Assembly: GCA_949287345.1 (NCBI GenBank) | Contig: CASEGD010000049.1 | Location: 1-7,612 of the forward strand | Length of the DNA stretch: 7,612 nt | Reading direction: 5' to 3' | DNA from: an uncultured Phascolarctobacterium sp. | GTDB taxonomy: Bacteria; Bacillota; Negativicutes; Acidaminococcales; Acidaminococcaceae | Shown here: in pieces, positions 4,177 through 7,612 of the stretch | How positions within the stretch are numbered: position 1 is the first letter of the stretch | Layout: each line of letters opens with the position of its first letter | Position numbers and translations under genes: made by a program | Notes under the pieces: model-generated | What the model was told of the DNA's origin: nothing | What the model saw: only the letters and a program-made list of their open reading frames with translations | Databases searched by the model: none

Positions 4177-5487
4177 TTATTGTATCTTTTCTGCTCCGGT
4201 ATGTAAAGCAATTTTCTGCCGTTCGTGTACAGGCAGCCTGTTGACGAGGCTGCACTGCATCATTACCATGCTTACGCACCAGAACATCAAGCCCATATCC
4301 ATATTAAAATACACATGGTCGGTTAAGCCGCCTGCCAAAATGCCAACCAGCGCCGCCATGTAGCCCTGCCCCACGGCACGCAGCCACGGGCGCACGCCAA
4401 AACGCGCCAGCCTGTACGCATGCCACGCAAAAACCACAAGCATCAGCACAAACACTATCAGCCCGTGCCAGCCAAGCTCCGCTAAAATGTTCAGCATTAA
4501 ATTATGGCAGTGGTACATTATTACGTTGGGGTTGTTCAAATAAAAATCGTATTCCGGGTAGATGTATTGAAACCCATACCAGCCTACGCCGAAGGGGTGT
4601 TCTTCAATAATAAACAGCGTGCTGTTAAGGTAGGCAAAGCGCAGGGCCACGCTGGTATCCTGCGTGCCGAAAATGCTCATCAGCCTGTGCCACACCGCGC
4701 CGTGCATTAAATACACGCCTGCCGCCGCGCCCGCCGCCAGCGGGATGAGCCATTTGCGCCAGAAGAACAAAAAGTAAAAGCCCAAAGCGCAGGCGCACGC
4801 CACCCAGTTGCCGCGCGAGAAGGTATAGATAAGGCTTATGCCAAGCACCGCTGCCAGAACAAGCAGCGCGTAACGGATTTTGCCCGCCGTTATTTTTACA
4901 AACGGCAGCGTAAAGCTGAGCAGCAAAACAAGGTAGCCCGCAAAAATATTGGGGTTAATCAATGTGCCGACGACGCGCGTTTTCAACTCCGGAAACTGCG
5001 ACGGGTCCACCCACGGGTCGGTTGGCACCACGCCGGTAAAATGCTGGTACACACCCAAAAGCCCGTTGGCAAAACCAACTGCCAGCAGCGCCGCCAGTAT
5101 CTGTAAGGGGCGCGGCCAGTCTTTGGGACTTGCCCAGTCAAAATCCAGTTTACCGTCGCCGCCATAATGCAAAACCAGCCACACCAAAAGCACGTACTGC
5201 CCCACAACATAACCAAAGTTGTAGGCAGATACCGCTTCATCCGCTGAAAAGCGCAATGAAAACCATGTTATGGCAAACAAAAGGTACAACAGTATTTGCA
5301 ATGAAAGCGGCAGTACAGGCACACGCTTAATTTTGTGGTATTTAACGGCAACCGCAAAACCTGCCACAAAAGTTACCGCCACCATCAGCAGCGTAAACAG
5401 CTGGTTTAAGGGTATTACCGCCGCCGTAAACAGCAAAAGCAAATACACATATTTTTCTGCGCTGTGGTATTTGGTAAGCGCACCCAT
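4177..5487 (-). CDS. O-antigen ligase / polymerase family membrane protein (Wzy/WaaL-like)
   Basis: This 436-residue polytopic inner-membrane protein belongs to the Wzy_C (O-antigen ligase) family, which transfers undecaprenyl-linked glycans to lipid A core, to protein, or to a growing chain. About 10-12 hydrophobic segments are visible. Family landmarks, counted from the ATG at 5487, are GTLINPNIFAGYL (about 174-186), TFSRGNWVA (about 222-230), the periplasmic-loop stretch with R283 and IIEEHPFGVGWYGF (about 293-306), and CHNLMLNILAELG (about 327-339), whose histidine corresponds to the conserved catalytic-loop histidine. The ATG at 5487 overlaps the folC stop as TGATG; a GTG three codons earlier (5496) is an alternative. 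Which glycan is the substrate cannot be read from sequence. A ligase of this kind fits a diderm cell but also occurs in Gram-positive bacteria. Its 3' end contains the promoter of the hydrogenase-sensor cassette. Confidence 0.87.
   Translation of the reverse strand: MGALTKYHSAEKYVYLLLLFTAAVIPLNQLFTLLMVAVTFVAGFAVAVKYHKIKRVPVLPLSLQILLYLLFAITWFSLRFSADEAVSAYNFGYVVGQYVLLVWLVLHYGGDGKLDFDWASPKDWPRPLQILAALLAVGFANGLLGVYQHFTGVVPTDPWVDPSQFPELKTRVVGTLINPNIFAGYLVLLLSFTLPFVKITAGKIRYALLVLAAVLGISLIYTFSRGNWVACACALGFYFLFFWRKWLIPLAAGAAAGVYLMHGAVWHRLMSIFGTQDTSVALRFAYLNSTLFIIEEHPFGVGWYGFQYIYPEYDFYLNNPNVIMYHCHNLMLNILAELGWHGLIVFVLMLVVFAWHAYRLARFGVRPWLRAVGQGYMAALVGILAGGLTDHVYFNMDMGLMFWCVSMVMMQCSLVNRLPVHERQKIALHTGAEKIQ
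4179..4207 (-). promoter_or_regulatory. Sigma-A-like promoter for the DRTGG-ATPase-hydrogenase-like-DRTGG-PHP cassette
   Basis: On the minus strand TTTACA (4207-4202) and TACAAT (4184-4179) are separated by 17 nt; each matches its consensus at 5 of 6 positions. The -10 overlaps the ligase gene's stop codon (4179-4177). Transcription would start near 4172, giving a leader of roughly 37 nt before the DRTGG ATG at 4135. This is the best promoter match seen in the window and makes the cassette independent of the folC-ligase transcript. Confidence 0.6.
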
Positions 5488-6791
5488 CAGTGGCACCGTG
5501 CCTTTTCTTCCAACAGGCGCGCCTTAAACGTGCCCACAAGGTACAGCGAACCGCAAATTATAACCACGCCGTTCTCGCCCGCTTCTGCCAATGCGTCAAG
5601 GTAAGCCGCGTAAACATCGCTGCGCGGTGCGGCGTTAGCGCCGATGAGCTGTGCCAGCACATCAGGCTTCGCGGCACGCTCGCCGCCGTCTGCCGGTACG
5701 GTATAAACCAGATCCATCGGGCGCACGATGGTATGCAGAACCTGCTGCATATCCTTATCGCCCATCATGCCGATAACGAACACTCTTTTCTGATCGGGGT
5801 AATATTTATCCAGTGCCTTGCGCAGCGCTTCCGCACCGTTGGGGTTATGCGCGCCGTCCAATATAACGTCCGGCTTTTGGGCAATGCGTTCCAGACGTCC
5901 GGGCCAGAAGGTATTGGCAACGCCGATATGCAAAGCAAGCTCGTTAATGCGGTCATCCTGCTTGGAAACCAGCTTCGCCGCCACAATCGCCACGCTGGCG
6001 TTGGCAATCTGATGTTCGCCGGGCAGCTTAATTTCGTAATCGCTGCTGTACACGTCACCAGCGTGCAGCGTAAAGGTCTGCCCGTCCATCGTGCTCTCTT
6101 TTTCCTCGCCCCAAAAGGCGCGGCCGTAAATGTATAAACGCGCCTGCTTAAACATGCTTACCGCGCGGATAGGCCCGATGGCCTCGTCACCCTCCGCTGC
6201 CGTTACCACCGGCACGTTGTCTTTAATAATGCCTGCCTTCTGCATGGCAATGCGTTCAATGGTGTTGCCCAGCTTGTCGCAGTGGTCAAGCGCCACGTTA
6301 GTGATAACGCTTACCACCGGCGTAATGACATTGGTGCTGTCCCATAAACCGCCCAGTCCGACTTCGATAACGGCATAATCAACCTTTTCCAGCGCAAAAT
6401 GCAAAAAGGCTGCCGCCGTTAAAATTTCAAACTGCGTGGGCTGCTCGCACACGCCTTTTTTTACAATGCTGTCCGCCGCCTGCTTAACTGCGGTAAGCAC
6501 CAGCGCAAAAGCATCGTCGGTAATGTCGTTGTTGTTAATGCTGATGCGCTCGTTGTATTTTACAAGGTGCGGCGAAACAAACTTGCCAACCTTTAAGTTA
6601 CTGGCCAGCAAAATATTGGCAATCATGCTGCTGACGCTGCCCTTGCCGTTGGTGCCGGTTACATGCACGGTTTTAATTTTGTCCTGCGGGTTGTCAAGCT
6701 CCTTCAGCAGCGCTTCAATGCGCTCCATGCCAAGCTTGATGCCGAATTTGCCAAGGCTGTCCAAGTAAGCCAAACTTTCAGTATAATTCAT
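5487..6791 (-). CDS. folC: Bifunctional folylpolyglutamate synthase / dihydrofolate synthase
   Basis: FolC adds glutamate to dihydropteroate and to reduced folates in the cytoplasm, with ATP hydrolysis through an acyl-phosphate intermediate. The 434-residue length is normal for bacterial FolC. Visible motifs are the P-loop TGTNGKGS (45-52), SPHL (73-76), the Mur-ligase-like core EVGLGGLWDSTN (143-154), LDH (168-170), the probable carbamylated lysine in QKAGIIK (K185), GEHQIANA (258-265), WPGRLE (296-301), LDGAHNP (311-317), GMMGDKD (341-347) and CGSLYLVG (413-420). The ATG at 6791 is preceded by GGGAG about 7 nt upstream. The gene lies 77 nt after valS, a common adjacency in Bacillota, and its stop overlaps the ligase start, so the two are probably coupled. 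Nothing in it is unusual. Confidence 0.97.
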   Translation of the reverse strand: MNYTESLAYLDSLGKFGIKLGMERIEALLKELDNPQDKIKTVHVTGTNGKGSVSSMIANILLASNLKVGKFVSPHLVKYNERISINNNDITDDAFALVLTAVKQAADSIVKKGVCEQPTQFEILTAAAFLHFALEKVDYAVIEVGLGGLWDSTNVITPVVSVITNVALDHCDKLGNTIERIAMQKAGIIKDNVPVVTAAEGDEAIGPIRAVSMFKQARLYIYGRAFWGEEKESTMDGQTFTLHAGDVYSSDYEIKLPGEHQIANASVAIVAAKLVSKQDDRINELALHIGVANTFWPGRLERIAQKPDVILDGAHNPNGAEALRKALDKYYPDQKRVFVIGMMGDKDMQQVLHTIVRPMDLVYTVPADGGERAAKPDVLAQLIGANAAPRSDVYAAYLDALAEAGENGVVIICGSLYLVGTFKARLLEEKARCH

Positions 6792-6818
6792 TGTTCTTCT
6801 CCCGGTTGTTTAATATGC

Positions 6819-6846
6819 AAAACGGCGCGGTCAAAATGCCGCGCCG
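6819..6846 (-). terminator. Hairpin terminator after valS
   Basis: In the 77-nt gap between valS and folC an 8-bp GC-rich stem, CGGCGCGG (6846-6839) pairing with CCGCGCCG (6830-6823), encloses an 8-nt loop and is followed on the minus strand by TTTT (6822-6819) and then GCATATT. The strong stem and short U-tract fit a moderate Rho-independent terminator or attenuator on valS mRNA. Four U residues are few, so some readthrough into folC is likely. No convincing folC promoter is seen in the gap. Confidence 0.65.
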
Positions 6847-6868
6847 CAAATAAGACCTTTATTTAATT

Positions 6869-7612
6869 TTACTTTAATTCTGCCAAATATGCCATACGTT
6901 TTTTTACGGCTTCAATTTTACCGGTCAATTCTTCGGATTTGGCACGTTCTTTGGCAATAACGTCCTCCGGTGCTTTGGCAATGAAGCCCGCGTTGTTCAG
7001 CTTGCCGCTTACGCGCTGCAAATCTTTTTCCATAGTTGCCAGCTCTTTGCTTAAACGCTGGGTTTCTTTTTCAACGTCAATCAAACCTGCCAGCGGCAGA
7101 TATACTTCAATGCCGGTAACAACGGCAGCCATGGCGTTTTCCGGTTTTTCGGCGTCTATAGCGCGCAGTTCAAGGTTATCAATGCCGCCCAAAAGTTTAA
7201 TGTAGCTGTCATTAGCGGCAACTACTTCGCGCAGGTCGTCTGCCACAAGCAGCACTGCCGGTATTTTTTTGCCCGGGTTGGCGTTAACTTCAGCGCGCAT
7301 ATTGCGGATGGCTTTAATGCTGTCCATAATAGCGTTCATGCCGCGTTCAGCTTCGGGGTCGATGAGGGTTTCATCAGCCACGGGCCATTTGGAAATCATA
7401 ATGCTTTCCGCCTCGTGCGGCAGGCACTGGTAAATTTCTTCGGTAATAAACGGCATGTACGGGTGCAAAAGCTTCATGGCAGATACCAGCACTGTTGCCA
7501 GCACATGCTGCGCGGTTGCGCGTTCTGCCGCCGCTTCCTTGTTGTAAAGGCGCGGTTTGGCAATTTCAATGTACCAGTCGCAAACTTCGCTCCAGATAAA
7601 GTCATAAATCGC
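6869..7612 (-). CDS. valS: Valyl-tRNA synthetase, C-terminal part (5' end outside window)
   Basis: The frame is open from the window edge (7612) to the TAA at 6871-6869, giving 247 residues of a protein that is normally about 880. ValS charges tRNA-Val with valine in the cytoplasm. The visible fragment begins in the class Ia anticodon-binding helical domain with YDFIWSEVCDWYIEIAKPRLY, a characteristic stretch of ValS (given here in two parts: YDFIWSEVC and DWYIEIAKP), followed by HPYMPFITEEIYQ. The last 65 or so residues form the ValS-specific C-terminal coiled coil that contacts the tRNA elbow, recognisable from LIDVEKETQRLSKEL, LNNAGFIAKAPEDVI and an alternating Glu/Lys-rich end. The catalytic HIGH and KMSKS motifs lie outside the window. 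There is no sign of truncation at the C-terminus. Confidence 0.96.
   Translation of the reverse strand, partial: AIYDFIWSEVCDWYIEIAKPRLYNKEAAAERATAQHVLATVLVSAMKLLHPYMPFITEEIYQCLPHEAESIMISKWPVADETLIDPEAERGMNAIMDSIKAIRNMRAEVNANPGKKIPAVLLVADDLREVVAANDSYIKLLGGIDNLELRAIDAEKPENAMAAVVTGIEVYLPLAGLIDVEKETQRLSKELATMEKDLQRVSGKLNNAGFIAKAPEDVIAKERAKSEELTGKIEAVKKRMAYLAELK

Noticed and set aside
3348..4244. Plus-strand open frame of 298 codons
   Set aside because: It is antisense to three well-identified minus-strand genes (RsbW-type ATPase, DRTGG, ligase 3' end), crosses their junctions and resembles no family. It is a by-product of GC-rich codons.
5490..6137. Plus-strand open frame of 215 codons opposite folC
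   Set aside because: It mirrors the conserved folC coding frame, has no recognisable domain and no promoter or ribosome binding site was seen for it.
6806..6835. TTGACC with TATTAA in the valS-folC gap as a folC promoter
   Set aside because: The spacer is only 13 nt and the -35 lies inside the terminator stem.
1..7612. CRISPR array, tRNA/rRNA gene, insertion sequence or prophage
   Set aside because: No spaced direct-repeat array, no cloverleaf or rRNA signature, and no transposase or phage gene was seen; the window is densely filled with conserved chromosomal genes.

Overview
All recognisable genes lie on the minus strand, so the text follows the direction of transcription, from high to low coordinates. 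The window looks like a chromosomal segment of an anaerobic, fermentative member of the Bacillota. An O-antigen ligase/polymerase-type gene sits beside clostridial-type hydrogenase accessory genes, which suggests a diderm Negativicutes relative (for example Acidaminococcaceae- or Veillonellaceae-like). That placement is an inference from gene content and moderately high GC. There is no rRNA or other decisive marker.

Region 1 (7612-4177) is housekeeping and envelope: the C-terminal third or so of valyl-tRNA synthetase (valS), a small hairpin terminator, folC (folylpolyglutamate/dihydrofolate synthase), and a multi-spanning O-antigen ligase family protein whose best start overlaps the folC stop as TGATG.

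Region 2 (4207-841) is a compact five-gene cassette with its own sigma-A-like promoter (TTTACA-N17-TACAAT) inside the 3' end of the ligase gene. The order is a cysteine-rich DRTGG-domain protein, an RsbW/SpoIIAB-type ATPase, an [FeFe]-hydrogenase-like iron-sulfur protein, a second DRTGG-domain protein without cysteines, and a PHP-domain phosphoesterase-like protein. The genes overlap by 4-23 nt or are 14 nt apart, so they should be co-translated. The hydrogenase-like protein keeps the four H-cluster cysteines. It has lost the proton-relay cysteine (Thr instead) and both methionines that flank the cluster in catalytic enzymes, a pattern associated with putative sensory (group C/D) [FeFe]-hydrogenases.

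Region 3 (840-1) starts with a 110-nt AT-rich intergenic region carrying a second promoter candidate, a tandem 8-mer and a palindrome, followed by a nuoE/hydC-type [2Fe-2S] subunit and the first 76 codons of a second, unrelated GHKL ATPase. In relatives these genes precede nuoF/hydB and a catalytic group A [FeFe]-hydrogenase; those genes would lie below coordinate 1 and are not seen here.

The working hypothesis is that region 2 is an H2- or redox-sensing signalling module (sensor-like hydrogenase, GHKL kinase/anti-sigma-like ATPase, DRTGG ligand or partner domains, PHP phosphoesterase) attached to an NAD-linked hydrogenase operon in region 3. The gene neighbourhood is known in Clostridia and Negativicutes, but to my knowledge its signalling chemistry is not established.
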